A stretch of 64,000 nucleotides of DNA from JAMQKA01 sp034521835 (GCA_034521835.1 JAXHMA010000006.1:1054001-1118000); one strand, 5' to 3'; shown: positions 9,693-19,313, counted from the first letter of the stretch. The notes: generated by a model not told the origin, from the letters alone. Numbers and translations are program-made.

Positions 9693-10051
9693 ATGACCGA
9701 CGACATTATCTTTCATCTAGTTTCGAAAGCAGACTGGAAAAAATACCAAAATGCCGGGCTGTATGAACCACCTTCACTTGAAGAAGAGGGATTTATACAC
9801 TGCTCAAATGGGAACCAGGTTCAGCATATCGCAAATTCCTTTTTTAAGGGCGTGGATAATCTACTTATGATTGTCATAGATGTTGCCAGCCTGGAATCTG
9901 ATGTAAAGATGGAGCAACCCGACGATGATAATGATGAAAAATATCCCGACATGAAAAGGAAGACTTAATATTGATGCCATAATCGATCAAGATTGAACTT
10001 GCTACTGAAGATGACGGAAATTACTACATTCATTTCAGCACTGAGGAGTAG
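9693..10051 (+). CDS. DUF952 family protein, frameshifted C-terminus
   Basis: Small cytosolic protein of the DUF952 family; its biochemical role is unknown. The hallmark start IIFHLVSKADWKKYQNAGLY, the middle EEEGFIHCSNGNQVQHIANS and FFKGVDNLLMIVIDVA are well conserved. The C-terminal part is broken: after KYPDM the family motif reappears in another frame as GRLNIDAIIDQ and then IELATEDDGNYYIHFS, ending at the TAG 10049-10051. The upstream desuccinylase reads into this gene without a stop in the sequence as given, so an apparent fusion is probably due to the same indels. It is the last gene of the rimK cluster. Confidence 0.78.
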
Positions 10052-10085
10052 AAGCAGACGAGAAAAGGGCAGGGCGCTTACTCAA

Positions 10086-10559
10086 TTATTGTAACGTTCC
10101 GTCAATAACATGAACGACCCCGTTGTCGGCACGAATATTGTATCGAACAATTGAGACTTGATTAATGCTGACATCGTTATTTTGCACCTGTATCTCCAAG
10201 GTAATACCGCCAAGCGTTGGGGCGCTGGACATCACCATAATCTGTCGTTTTGTGGCCATGCCGGTCATAACATGATTCATCACAAATTCGCGAAGGGAAG
10301 AAGAGCTAGATCGGTTTAACGTTCCCTGCATATCATCCAAAGCGCTATTACTTGGGGCAAAGATGGTGTAGGGACCGTTGCTGGATAGCTTTTCGCTTAC
10401 CCCGGACTCTTGAATAATATCAACAAAGGTGCTTACCTGGTCATAACTGCTGAGAACGTCTACAACATTTTGTCCATAAAGAGAAATGGGGTTTAAAAGA
10501 CAAAAAAACAGGTATAAGGCCCCAAGTACAGCAGATATTTTCCCGGTAACGTTAATCAT
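10086..10559 (-). CDS. Fasciclin (FAS1) domain protein, secreted
   Basis: One FAS1 domain with a signal peptide (residues 1-29, ISAVLGALYLFFCLLNPISL). The H1 box is FAPSNSALDDM and the H2-like region is LREFVMNHVMTGMATK, ending with the conserved VVHVIDGTL. FAS1 domains mediate adhesion or matrix contact outside the cell. 157 residues, one domain and complete. It has a good candidate ribosome site just before the ATG (cargGAGGAGC on the minus strand). It is convergent with the rimK cluster and upstream of nothing on its own strand, so a single-gene unit is likely. Confidence 0.9.
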   Translation of the reverse strand: MINVTGKISAVLGALYLFFCLLNPISLYGQNVVDVLSSYDQVSTFVDIIQESGVSEKLSSNGPYTIFAPSNSALDDMQGTLNRSSSSSLREFVMNHVMTGMATKRQIMVMSSAPTLGGITLEIQVQNNDVSINQVSIVRYNIRADNGVVHVIDGTLQ

Positions 10560-10675
10560 GCTCCTCCTGGCAGGTCAATAATTTTACAGTTTAAACCACC
10601 TTTATATAGTGCTTCCTTAGTTTAAATAAATCTATTAAACCGTTAAGTCGCAATTAATTAACGGCAATATTATAT

Positions 10676-11026
10676 TTAAATTTTATCAATCGCTTGTTTT
10701 AGCTGTTCGTACACTATAGGCTTTACTAGATACTCCACATAGTTGGTTTTCTGAGCTCGTTCAATAGTAGAATTATCAGAATTGCCTGTAACGTAGATGA
10801 CATCTACATCAGAGGTGCCGCGAATCTGTTCCATTGCATCGATGCCGTCTATTTTCCCCTCCAACATGATATCCATTAACACCAGGTCAACACTGTTGGA
10901 TCGCATGGTTTCCACAGCTATTTCACCCTCTGTTAAGGTCCCGACTACCTCGTGACCTATACGCTGAACCATGCGAGTTAGCATCAGCGATAATACGCGA
11001 TCATCCTCTACGATGAGTACCTTCAT
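10676..11026 (-). CDS. Single-domain response regulator (CheY-like)
   Basis: A stand-alone receiver domain of 116 residues. The acidic pocket EDD (VLIVEDDRV) and phospho-acceptor Asp (LVLMDIMLEGKIDG) are present, as are the conserved Thr (VIYVTGNSD) and Lys (YLVKPIVYEQL). There is no output domain, so it should act through a protein partner. No histidine kinase is in the window. The gene is complete and separated from the fasciclin gene by 116 AT-rich bases. Confidence 0.92.
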   Translation of the reverse strand: MKVLIVEDDRVLSLMLTRMVQRIGHEVVGTLTEGEIAVETMRSNSVDLVLMDIMLEGKIDGIDAMEQIRGTSDVDVIYVTGNSDNSTIERAQKTNYVEYLVKPIVYEQLKQAIDKI

Positions 11027-11710
11027 ATAAAATCCGTCATTACCTAGCAGATAATAAAATTGTTTGAGGATATGATACAGAATTTATGAAGAAATGCAAG
11101 AAAACTAATCGTTCATATAGGGCTTTAGGCAAATATTTAGCAGAAACCCATTTTTTTCAGAGCAATCATCCAGAGCTATATTGAAATGCAATCCCTTTTC
11201 CTATCAAAAAAAGTATAAATATGCCAATATTTAGGAATGGTAAACCATCAATTCTATAATTGAGCCGCTTAGAATCGAAATTTGAACGTAATGCACAATA
11301 AACCCGTCAAAAAAGTAAAAATAGGATTTTCAGTACTACTTTATCTTATTGAGAATATTGGTGGCAAAAAGATCTTCAAAGTGTCCACATATGGAATATC
11401 AAGTAAATTAGCTACAGAGAGCGGGTAGCAAGTACGGACGAACTGCCAACTTGATTCTTTTTTAATTGAGACCTTATCCAGAAAAAAAAATTGGCAGGCT
11501 TTCAGACTTAAATAGTCGACCATTCAATTATCTCGAATGATTCCTGTCATAAAATGGCAATTTCACTGAACATGCAATACAAGCGATAACACTAGTAATT
11601 AATATATTTTGTCGTATAATATATATTATGTAAAGTTTATATACTTCAATCATCTTACTCCTTTATTCATAGATATTCCACAAAATTTTTGGATTAGCGC
11701 TTCTGCCCTT
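11027..11710. other. Noncoding stretch, AT-rich
   Basis: About 680 bases without a gene that can be supported. One 60-codon open frame on the minus strand (11523-11341) has no recognisable motif and an unusual composition, and it is not called. No tRNA, repeat or strong terminator was found. Confidence 0.4.
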
Positions 11711-12227
11711 TTAGCTGGAAAGCTTCTGCAGGGATTTCTGAATGGCATCAAAGTTTGGGAGATTGCTGGAATCCTCAAGCACTTCAGCGTATTGGATAGT
11801 GTTTCTTTTATCGATGATATAGGCTGCTCTCTTTGATACGCCCTTTATCCCGAAATAATCATTGTAGAGAGCATCGTATTTTTTTTGAAACTTCTTTATT
11901 AAAGTCGCTTAGCAGCGGAAAATTCAGGTTTTCAGACTTCTTAAACTTTTTTAGCGTAAAGAAGCTGTCTACACTTATCCCCAGAATTTGCGCATTGAGT
12001 GACTCATAGAGTTTCATGTTATCACGAATCGTACACAGTTCTTTAGTACAGGTTCCGGAAAAAGCCAGCGGGAAAAATAGAAGCACTACATTTTTTATTG
12101 CGGTTTGGTCTGACATGGATACGTTTTCTCCCTCGCTGTCTTGTAGCGTAAAATCAGGAGCCTCTGTACCGGGTTCTAATGCCGTATGGAATAGCCTACT
12201 ATATTTTTTAGTTGTAAGTGTCCGCAT
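11711..12227 (-). CDS. Peroxiredoxin (AhpC/TSA family), frameshifted
   Basis: Thiol peroxidase that reduces H2O2 or organic peroxides. The core is PGTEAPDFTLQDSEGENVSM, then LLFFPLAFSGTCTKELCTIR, where Thr and Cys of the active-site TxxC stand in place, and ISVDSFFTLKKFKKSENLNF. The frame shifts near 11880; the C-terminal part then reads ALYNDYFGIKGVSKRAAYII and ends LQKLSS at a TAA (11713-11711). About 170 residues, normal. The start was placed at the ATG 12227, which overlaps the preceding membrane-protein gene by 20 bases; an ATG at 12248 is also possible but deeper in the overlap. Confidence 0.88.
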
Positions 12228-12834
12228 TATGCTGAATTTCTTTTTCAAATCCTTTTACGGTAACGATTATACTTATACCGAACAAAAGTTGCCATATCCA
12301 GGAATAGCTGCCCAGGATGTCGTAAAGTAACCAATAACTCACGAAGCTTAATGTGTAAAGTATAGTGGCTCCCAATAAGTATGAATAAAAAGATCTGCGG
12401 TAGGTGTGTGCTCCATACATCATCAGAGCGACCAGCAATGCCCCACCCTGGTAGATGCTCATAAGCCATTCTTTGATAGCGAAGGAATCTTTCACGAAAA
12501 TATATGAAATTATTAGAATTAGTGGAGCTGCCGTATAAACAAGAGGGAACTGAGCAAATACCGGTTTCGATTCCCGAATAAACACGGCCAACCCACACAA
12601 AAGAAAAGATAGCGAAATAATCGAACCGAGCTCAATAATCAGGGGCAGATCTACCAGCGAATCATATCCTCGAATAATAGAGCTCAGCCAGATATTGGCC
12701 TGGCTGAGTGTCAAAAAAAGCGCAGCCAGCGAGAAGCTCAGATACTTCAAGCTCATCTGCCGGTAACTAAATTGCGAAATTTTTACGGTAGCAAAAACAC
12801 CAACGAGCAGCAATAAAAAAGAATCCCACGCCAT
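12208..12834 (-). CDS. Polytopic membrane protein, unknown function
   Basis: 208 residues with six or seven strongly hydrophobic helices (for example FLLLLVGVFATV, YLSFSLAALFLTL, IISLSFLLCGLAVFI, LILIISYIFV, LLFGISIIVTV). No charged signature, enzyme motif or known domain is visible. The loops are short and the protein resembles small integral sensors or 7TM-type modules, but that is inference. It ends inside the peroxiredoxin gene (20-base overlap) and starts six bases after the stop of the next upstream gene, so it is part of an operon of minus-strand genes from nuoI to the peroxiredoxin. Confidence 0.75.
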   Translation of the reverse strand: MAWDSFLLLLVGVFATVKISQFSYRQMSLKYLSFSLAALFLTLSQANIWLSSIIRGYDSLVDLPLIIELGSIISLSFLLCGLAVFIRESKPVFAQFPLVYTAAPLILIISYIFVKDSFAIKEWLMSIYQGGALLVALMMYGAHTYRRSFYSYLLGATILYTLSFVSYWLLYDILGSYSWIWQLLFGISIIVTVKGFEKEIQHNADTYN

Positions 12835-12840
12835 ATATGC

Positions 12841-13428
12841 TCAGTTTTCCTTTCGAGATGAAGACTGCTCTTCCGCAGATTGACGTTCAGCTCGTTTATC
12901 GATTTCACGCCGGGCTTCTTTTTCTTGGTTAAAAACCATCACCAGATCGGCAATATCTTTCAGTTTTTGGCGATCAAACCGGATCATATCTCGGGCAAAA
13001 TTAAATAATAAAAGTTCTTGATTATTTTTGTAAAGTCTTGTCTCCCAGTCGATAAGTGATATTGATTTGATCAAGTTAACGAGCCCTGCCCTGTGTTTTA
13101 CAATTTTACTGAGCACTTTTTGAATGTTCTTGGCTTTGTCTTCATCAAGCTCAAAGGTATCATTGAAGTCCCCATAATGCTCAAGACGTACAGGGGCGGC
13201 GGAATTCTGGTGAGCATCTTCAATAATGGGCCGATAATAGGTTAGCTGGGCGTGATCGATAAGCAAAAGCATCTCAGCAATCGACTGCCCATTGGGTGGG
13301 GTTTCAGTGTAAGGCACTTCATCGATCACATATTTAAGCGCTTCCGCCTCATCCTGCAGGTATGAGGCATCCTCTACAAGCTGATCAAAATCTTCCTGGG
13401 TAACCTCTTCCCTGGTATTATTAGCCAT
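12841..13428 (-). CDS. DinB-like helical protein (tentative)
   Basis: 195 residues, mostly helical and charged. The stretch PPNGQSIAEMLLLIDHAQL has the look of the DinB/YfiT metal-binding helix bundle with its conserved His, and FNDTFELDEDKAKNIQKVLS follows as in that superfamily. The other His ligands are not clear, so the family call is tentative. The C-terminus is a highly charged tail (AERQSAEEQSSSRKEN). The frame is intact. It lies 22 bases downstream of nuoI and six bases upstream of the membrane protein, in one transcription unit. Confidence 0.55.
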   Translation of the reverse strand: MANNTREEVTQEDFDQLVEDASYLQDEAEALKYVIDEVPYTETPPNGQSIAEMLLLIDHAQLTYYRPIIEDAHQNSAAPVRLEHYGDFNDTFELDEDKAKNIQKVLSKIVKHRAGLVNLIKSISLIDWETRLYKNNQELLLFNFARDMIRFDRQKLKDIADLVMVFNQEKEARREIDKRAERQSAEEQSSSRKEN

Positions 13429-13450
13429 AAGTAGTCTGAGTAGCTGTTGA

Positions 13451-14149
13451 TTAGCGTGCCCAGTCGGATGAAGCAGCTACATTATCATTCTCTTGCTGTT
13501 GCTCCAGCATTTCTACGAGAGAGAGCCCCGCGTTAAACTCACGATCGCGGTCACGTACAGAGTGAATATTGTTTTCTTCCTGGAAATCCCAGAATTTGCC
13601 GAACTGACGGTTTTTGTATTCGCGGAGAAAATCAAGGCGCTCTTGCAGATCCTCTTTTGGCACCGAGTAAACGCTGCTTGTCATAAATAGCCTCTTCGCG
13701 CGATTCAAACACGATGTCATAATCCTTACTCATCACGATAGCCTCTTCCGGGCAAACCTCTTCGCAATATCCACAGTAGATGCAGCGCAGCATGTTAATT
13801 TCAAACATGTCGGGATATCGTTCTTTGGGATCGTCACTTTCCTCGTTGGCCTGCATGCTAATGGCAAGCGGCGGACAGGCTCGTGCGCATAAACCGCAGG
13901 CTACGCAGCGTTCTTTTCCATTATCTTCCACCAAAACCGGTCGCCCGCGGAAAATAGCCGGGGATCCCATTTTTCCTCGGGATAATTCAGCGTAACGGCA
14001 GGCTGAAACATCTGCTTCAGAGAATACCATAAAGCTTTAAAAATTTCTGGCAGATATAGACTCTCAGTGAACGATAGTTTCCGCTCACGGTCAAAATCCT
14101 CGTTCAGGGCGTTAGCTACCGGTTGTTCTAAATTTTGTGGCTGCGGCAT
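13451..14149 (-). CDS. nuoI: NADH-quinone oxidoreductase subunit I, two frameshifts
   Basis: Ferredoxin-like subunit of respiratory complex I that carries two [4Fe-4S] clusters at the base of the peripheral arm. The N-terminal amphipathic helix region is IFKALWYSLKQMFQPAVTLN. The clusters are bound by CVACGLCARACPP and CIYCGYCEEVCPEEAI; both CxxCxxCxxxCP sets are complete. The frame changes near 13970 and near 13690; the C-terminal part reads LDFLREYKNRQFGKFWDFQE to a stop at 13451. Reconstructed length is about 230 residues, slightly long because of an acidic tail. No other nuo gene is in the window. A protein this conserved is unlikely to be dead, so sequence error is suspected. Confidence 0.9.
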
Positions 14150-14230
14150 CGAGTGCTTTATCTGTAAATTTACCGATTAAAGACAATCTAAAATAACTTA
14201 TTCACCTATTCACTTCAACGATAAAAGAAT

Positions 14231-15543
14231 TCATTTTTGCTTAAATGTGAGTGTAATCGGAACACCTGTAAAGCCATATTCTTCTCGTATCTTGTTCTCT
14301 ATAAACCGTCTGTAGTTGGCAGGAAGTTCCGATGGCTGATTCATAAAAAACTTAAACACCGGCGGATTCGATTTGACCTGCGTGGCATATTTTACTTCCG
14401 AGCCTCACTCCTCGTTTAATGGGCAGCGGACGCTCTTTAAAAATGCGCTGCAGAAAATCGTTGAATTTGGGAGTGGGAATTGTACGTTTGCGTTCCTCGA
14501 TGACTGTATTGGCTACGTCAACTAACACGATGGATTCGTTTCCTGTGGAGTGCAGACATGGAAACGATCGGTATCCACCGCTTGGATGGAATGCGATCGT
14601 AGATATACTCCTCAAACTCCTTTAGCAGGTTGGTTGTTTTTTCCGGTACAAGATCCCATTTGTTCAGCACCAGCACGATACCCTTGTTGAGATCGTCCGC
14701 CATGTGGAGAATGTGCTTATCTTGAGACTCAAATCCTTGCATGGCATCAATCAGCACAATGGCCACGTCGCACTCACGGATGGAGCGTTCGGTGCGCACG
14801 GTACTGTAAAATTCAATATTTTCCTTAACATTTTTCTTCTTCCGAAGCCCGGCGGTATCCACCAGGATGTACTCTTGATCATTATAAATAAGCTTGCTGT
14901 TGATCGAGTCGCGCGTTGTGCCGGGAATATCAGTTACAATACTGCGATCGTCATTGAGCAGCGCATTCACAAAACTGCTTTTGCCAACATTCGGCCGGCC
15001 GATTATTGCCAGCTTTGGGATGTCCGTTTCCTCTTCCTCTTCAGGCTCCGGCAGCAGGTTCACCAGCTCATCCAGCAGTTCGCCCGTGCCCGTTCCATTT
15101 ACAGATGGAGACGCGGATAGAGCTTCTTCAAAGCCCAGCGCATAAAACTCGGTGGCATTGAGCTTACGCTCTTCATTATCAGATTTATTTGCTACAAGGA
15201 GCACTGGCTTATCTTGCTGGCGCAATAGCTGCGCTACCGATTGATCGAGGCTGGTAATACCGGCCTCCACATCCACGACAAAAAGGATTACGTCCGATTC
15301 CGATATGGCGATATGAACTTGTTCGCGCACGCCTTTTGTTATTTTATCGGATTCATCCGGAAGATATCCCCCTGTATCAATAATGGTAAATTGGCGCCCA
15401 TTCCAGTCGCTTAGGCCATAGTGGCGGTCGCGTGTTACGCCGTACTCATCGTCGACAATAGCCTTTCGGGCACCCACCAGCCGGTTAAAAAGCGTGGACT
15501 TGCCTACATTAGGGCGTCCAACAATTGAAACTACAGGAAGCAT
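14231..15543 (-). CDS. der: Ribosome biogenesis GTPase Der (EngA), two frameshifts
   Basis: Double-GTPase needed for maturation of the 50S subunit. Start at 15543 begins MLPVVSIVGRPNVGKSTLFN (first G1). The first domain continues with DDEYGVTRDRHYG, DTGGYLPD and ANKSD; the second with IIGRPNVGKSSFVNALL, VDTAGLRKKKNVKENIE and VLNKWDLV. The KH-like C-terminal domain is FNDFLQRIFKERPLP, NQPSELPANYRRFIENKIR and GFTGVPITLTFKQK. The frame breaks near 14520 and near 14400, so the C-terminal domain is only seen by changing frame twice. The start was chosen on the conserved N-terminus; an upstream in-frame extension is noncoding. An essential gene, so the breaks are most simply read as errors. Confidence 0.95.
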
Positions 15544-15624
15544 AATCTGTTTTTTACAGTAATTTTCGATAAAATTAAGACCGACAAAAATAACGATTAA
15601 ACTGCTTAAAATAGAGCTTAATTT

Positions 15625-15856
15625 ATGCTCGAGACTTTCTACAATAACTTCGGTTTCATCGGTTCCCTGGCAATAGCTTTTGGGGGATTTATTTATCGGC
15701 ATTTTCTGGATTTCTGGAATCGCAGGGATCTGTGACTCCGAAACTACCCGATTTAAAACCGCCAAGATAGTAATTTCTGTTCTGTTTCCGCCCTACCCTT
15801 TTTTCTGGATCATTTACGATATGTATCAGCAAAGCCAGCGAATGAAAGAAGAGTAA
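15625..15856 (+). CDS. Small two-TM membrane protein, one frameshift
   Basis: Unnamed small protein of about 77 residues. It starts MLETFYNNFGFIGSLAIAFG with a first membrane helix, continues FIYRHFLDFWNRRD, changes frame near 15731, and then reads SETTRFKTAKIVISVLF and PPYPFFWIIYDMYQQSQRMK with a second helix before a TAA at 15854-15856. The match of hydrophobic segments and the basic tail on both sides of the break, and the stop placed seven bases before the next ATG, support a real gene. It is divergent from der and could be cotranscribed with the dehydrogenase gene. Function unknown. Confidence 0.55.
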
Positions 15857-15862
15857 GATTGC

Positions 15863-17135
15863 ATGGCTCCGGATAAGCAGAATTTTTCAAGAAAACGACA
15901 ATCCAATATTTATATTGGCGGTGTTAGCGGTGCGCGCCCGGCGGTTCCCGTGGCTTATACCGAACTCCGCAAACGTGCTAAGAATAAGCTCTCTGAGGAG
16001 GCATTTGCCTACCTGGCTTGAGGCGCTGGAAGAGAAACGACGGTAAATGAAAATAGACATGGATTTGGCCGGTGGAAGATCGTTCCGCGCATGCTTCGGG
16101 ATGTCTCCGAGCTGGATACCTCGATCTCACTTTTCGGGCATAAATACCCCGTTCCCTTTCTGCTGGCGCCCATCGGCGTACTTGATCTGTTCCACAAAAA
16201 CGCCGATAAGGAAGTTGCGCAAGCTGCTGCCAGCCAAAGAGTTCCAATGATCTTTTCAAGTCAGGCTTCGGTGCCGATGGAATAATGTGCTGAGATCATG
16301 GAAGACGCTCCTCGCTGGTTTCAGCTCTACTGGAGATATCCTCAAATGACCTCGTCGAAAGTTTCGTAAACCGTGCAGAACAAATGTGGTTGCCATGCGA
16401 TTGTACTTACGCTGGATACCACCATGCTTGGATGGCGAACCCGTGATCTGGACCTGGCCTACCTGCCCTTTTTAAGAGCGCGGGGAATTGCCCAGTATAC
16501 CAGTGATCCCGTCTTTAACAAATTGAAGGAAGAATATGGTGATGAGGAGCCTGGGCGCGAAAAACAAATTACTTTTTCAGCAATTAAGTCTTTAATACAG
16601 ATGAGTTGGTATTATCCGGGTTCAACATTAAAAAACCTGATTTCCGGTGAGCCGATGCGTGCCGTTCGAACCTTTATAAAAACCTATTCCAGGCCGTCAC
16701 TGACGTGGAATGACCTCTCCTTTCTTCGAGAGCTTACCGACCTGCCGATTCTTCTCAAAGGTATTATGCATACGGCTGACGCAGCGAAAGCGATAGATTG
16801 TGGAATGGATGGGGTCATTGTTTCAAACCATGGAGGTCGCCAGGTTGATGGAGCCAAGGCTGCGATTGATGCACTTCCCGAGATTGTTGACACAATTAGT
16901 GGTAAAGTTCCAGTATTGTTTGATAGCGGTATCAGGTCCGGAAGTGATATCTTTAAAGCCCTCGCCCTGGGCGCTAAAGGAGTTCTGATTGGCCGACCTT
17001 ACGTATATGGACTCAGGCTTGCCGGCAAAGTTGGCATGAGGAGTGATTCAAAATTTTCGTGCCGATCTTGAATTGACGATGGGCCTATCAGGAGTAAAGA
17101 GTATTGATAAAATATCTCGTAATTCAATGGGGTAA
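15863..17135 (+). pseudogene. FMN-dependent alpha-hydroxy acid dehydrogenase (lactate 2-monooxygenase-like), broken
   Basis: FMN enzyme that would oxidise L-lactate or a similar 2-hydroxy acid. The TIM barrel is clear: GHKYPVPFLLAPIGVLDLFH, MIFSSQASVPME, HAIVLTLDTTMLGWRTRDLD, ILLKGIMHTADAAKAID, the catalytic His/Arg stretch VIVSNHGGRQVDGAKAAIDA, and the FMN phosphate site VLFDSGIRSGSDIFKALALG with GAKGVLIGRPYVYGL. Two in-frame stops occur inside conserved text: TGA at 16019-16021 in place of Gly in AYLAGGAG, and TAA at 16283-16285 after ASVPME. Frame breaks follow near 16340-16375 and 17035; the C-terminus reappears as FRADLELTMGLSGVKSIDKI. The nonsense codons look like substitutions, so real decay is more likely here than at most other broken genes. 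Confidence 0.85.
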
Positions 17136-17475
17136 AGTGAGTAATAGCTATTATATAGAGTTTATTATAGGTATCAATATGTCATATAGAGAAGCCATTT
17201 TTTCTTTAACATGAACATGATCGGTAGTTGCTTGTAATCTTTTTGACAATACCCATAATAAGCCCAACGCTCTTTTAAACATCTCCTTCAAAAAGGGAAT
17301 TCAAAATGTATTCACGGCTTAACTGTGGTATATGCTCTCACTTACAGGTGTTACGCTAAACAATTTTTCATTTTAAATGCATAAACCCATAAATAAGAAT
17401 TTCGAATTCGCAAAAATATCAATATCGAATAATAACGGTTTTGCAATGTTCTTTTTAAGAATTTTAAATATTGAC
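17136..17475. other. Noncoding stretch before the insertion sequence
   Basis: AT-rich, no gene or repeat recognised. Its last six bases, ATTGAC (17470-17475), form the left target-site duplicate of the insertion element that follows. Confidence 0.5.
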
Positions 17476-19183
17476 CCTTAATCCGTGAGTAAAACACGTG
17501 TAATTCTTATAACTTCATTACTTCCAATGGGTTAGCCAAATTATTATCTTCACCTGTCAGGTGAAACCCGAAAGATAACCACAAAATTCATGGATTTCGA
17601 GATTGAACTGACCTCTACGCCGCTCACCTCCACGGCCGGGCTTGGCCTTTGTGGGCCGCCAGCTGGATGATCCCAAATTTGACCGTCATCTGGCCAGTCT
17701 GGTCCCCCACCAGCGCAGACGGGGCCGGATCTCAGATGGCGATATTGCCCGGACGATGATTGGCCTTATCTGCGTGGGCAAGCCCCATTTTGATGCGGTC
17801 GCTGAATTCGGTGAGGACCGGTTTTTCCGGCAGGCGCTGGGCCTGGAAACGCTGCCCTCGGCGGAGATTCTGCGCCAGCGCATCCAGGGGATGCCCGAGA
17901 AAGTGGCCGACGCCTTCCGGGACTTCACCACCCGCCTGCTGGGTGGCCAGCAGGATCTACTCGCCGAGGAGTATCGCGGGGACAGATGGATGCCGATCCA
18001 TATTGATGTGACGCCCATGGATAATTCCGGTTCCCACAAAGAGGGCGTCAGTTGCACCTACAAGAAGTTTGACGGGTATGCCCCGATCGTTGCCTACGCC
18101 GGCCCACATGGATTTATGTTGAACAACCAGCTGCGGGCTGGCTCTTCGCACTGCAATTGCGAGGGGACCGCCAAGTGGCTCGAGCAAACCCTGAAACGGG
18201 CTGAGGCGGTAGCCCCAGAAGGAGTCCGTCGGCTGGTGGTCACCGACGCTGGCCACGATGCGGCCGAGAACCTGCTGTTGTTTACCCAGACCCCGGACAC
18301 CGACTTTGTGGTCAAACGCAACCTGCGCCGCTCCGATCCGGCCGATTGGCTGGCCAAAGCCCGCCGGCAAACCAACGAACCGGACCAGCTGGACCGCGGG
18401 GCCCGCGCCTGGTATGGCCAGCGGGTCGAGACGGTCACCGTGGGGGCCAGTGAGGAGGAAGGAGCCGACCAGCAGCTCCGCCTTCGGGTAGTCTGGCGGG
18501 CCACCGAACGGACCGCCGAGCCCGACGGGCAGCTTCTGACGGAACCGGAGGTTACCATCGATGCCTGGTGGACCTCCCTGGACTGGGACCCGGAGCACAT
18601 CCAAACCTTCTACCAGCAGCGCGGAACCAGCGGCCGATTTCCACAGTGAGCTGAAGGGCGAGCTGGATCTGGAGCGGCTCCCCTCCGGGAAGGTGGCCGC
18701 CAACCAGCATATCCTGGATCTGGGGATGATCGCCTACAACATCCTGCGGCTGCTGGGCCAGCAGATGCTGGCCACCGGGCAGGTGCAGGGGCGGAAGGGC
18801 GAATCGGCTCGACTACGGCTGCGCACGGTCCTCAACAGCCTGATCTACATGGCCGGACGCCTGGTTCGGCATGCCCGTCGGAAGATCCTGCGGATCTTCG
18901 AAGGTCACGGCTGGGCCGATGTGGCCCTGAGTCTGGCCCGCGCCCCGTAGCCGGCCCGGGCGGGAACCCCGGCCAAACACGTATTGACCCGTCTGTTCTG
19001 CCCCCCAGGGACAGCATGCCTGTAGTAGCTACAACAAACCGACTGCGAGCCGGACAAGGGTAATTGGCAGCTCCAAAAGAGCTTCTTCCAGAGCTGATTG
19101 GCAGGTTGGCTGCTAATGCCAGCTCAAAATCGAATCAGTAAATGAAAGAACGTAGGTTATATTCCTTAACTCACGGATTCAGG
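17476..19183 (+). mobile_element. IS1380-type insertion sequence, about 1.7 kb
   Basis: The ends are imperfect inverted repeats: CCTTAATCCGTGAGT at 17476-17490 and its near-complement ACTCACGGATTCAGG at 19169-19183. ATTGAC flanks both sides exactly (17470-17475 and 19184-19189), a 6-bp target duplication, slightly longer than the 4-5 bp usually given for the family. The transposase inside is clearly GC-richer than its surroundings, showing foreign origin. Size 1708 bp, typical of IS1380. The preserved duplication suggests that the insertion is recent and that the element has not rearranged. Confidence 0.85.
17590..18950 (+). CDS. IS1380 family transposase, two frameshifts
   Basis: DDE transposase of the IS4-related IS1380 family. 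Start ATG at 17590 (MDFEIELTSTPLTSTAG), frame break near 17645, then FVGRQLDDPKFDRHLASLVP. The first catalytic Asp lies in MPIHIDVTPMDNSGSHKEGV, followed by KFDGYAPIVAYAGPHGFML; the second Asp is in RLVVTDAGHDAAENL, and the C-terminal Y-R-E signature in FYQQRGT with the Glu in FHSELKGELDLERLPSGK after a second break near 18632. Ends KILRIFEGHGWADVALSLAR before TAG. About 450 residues, the family norm. Codon use is strongly GC-ended compared with flanking genes. With the two breaks as given, the enzyme would be inactive. Confidence 0.88.
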
Positions 19184-19313
19184 ATTGACATAAATAATTT
19201 CAGCCAACTTTATCTTTCTCTTTTCTACCCTGCAGATGAACATGTTCTGTCATTTCATATAAATTTCATATTTATATGAATATATTTAATTCATTGTATA
19301 GCAATAAGTTAGC

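Noticed and set aside
11341..11523. 60-codon minus-strand open frame
   Set aside because: No motif, no ribosome site, lies in an AT-rich noncoding stretch where such frames arise by chance.
17957..18703. 248-codon minus-strand open frame inside the insertion sequence
   Set aside because: Shadow of the GC-rich transposase gene; no independent motif.
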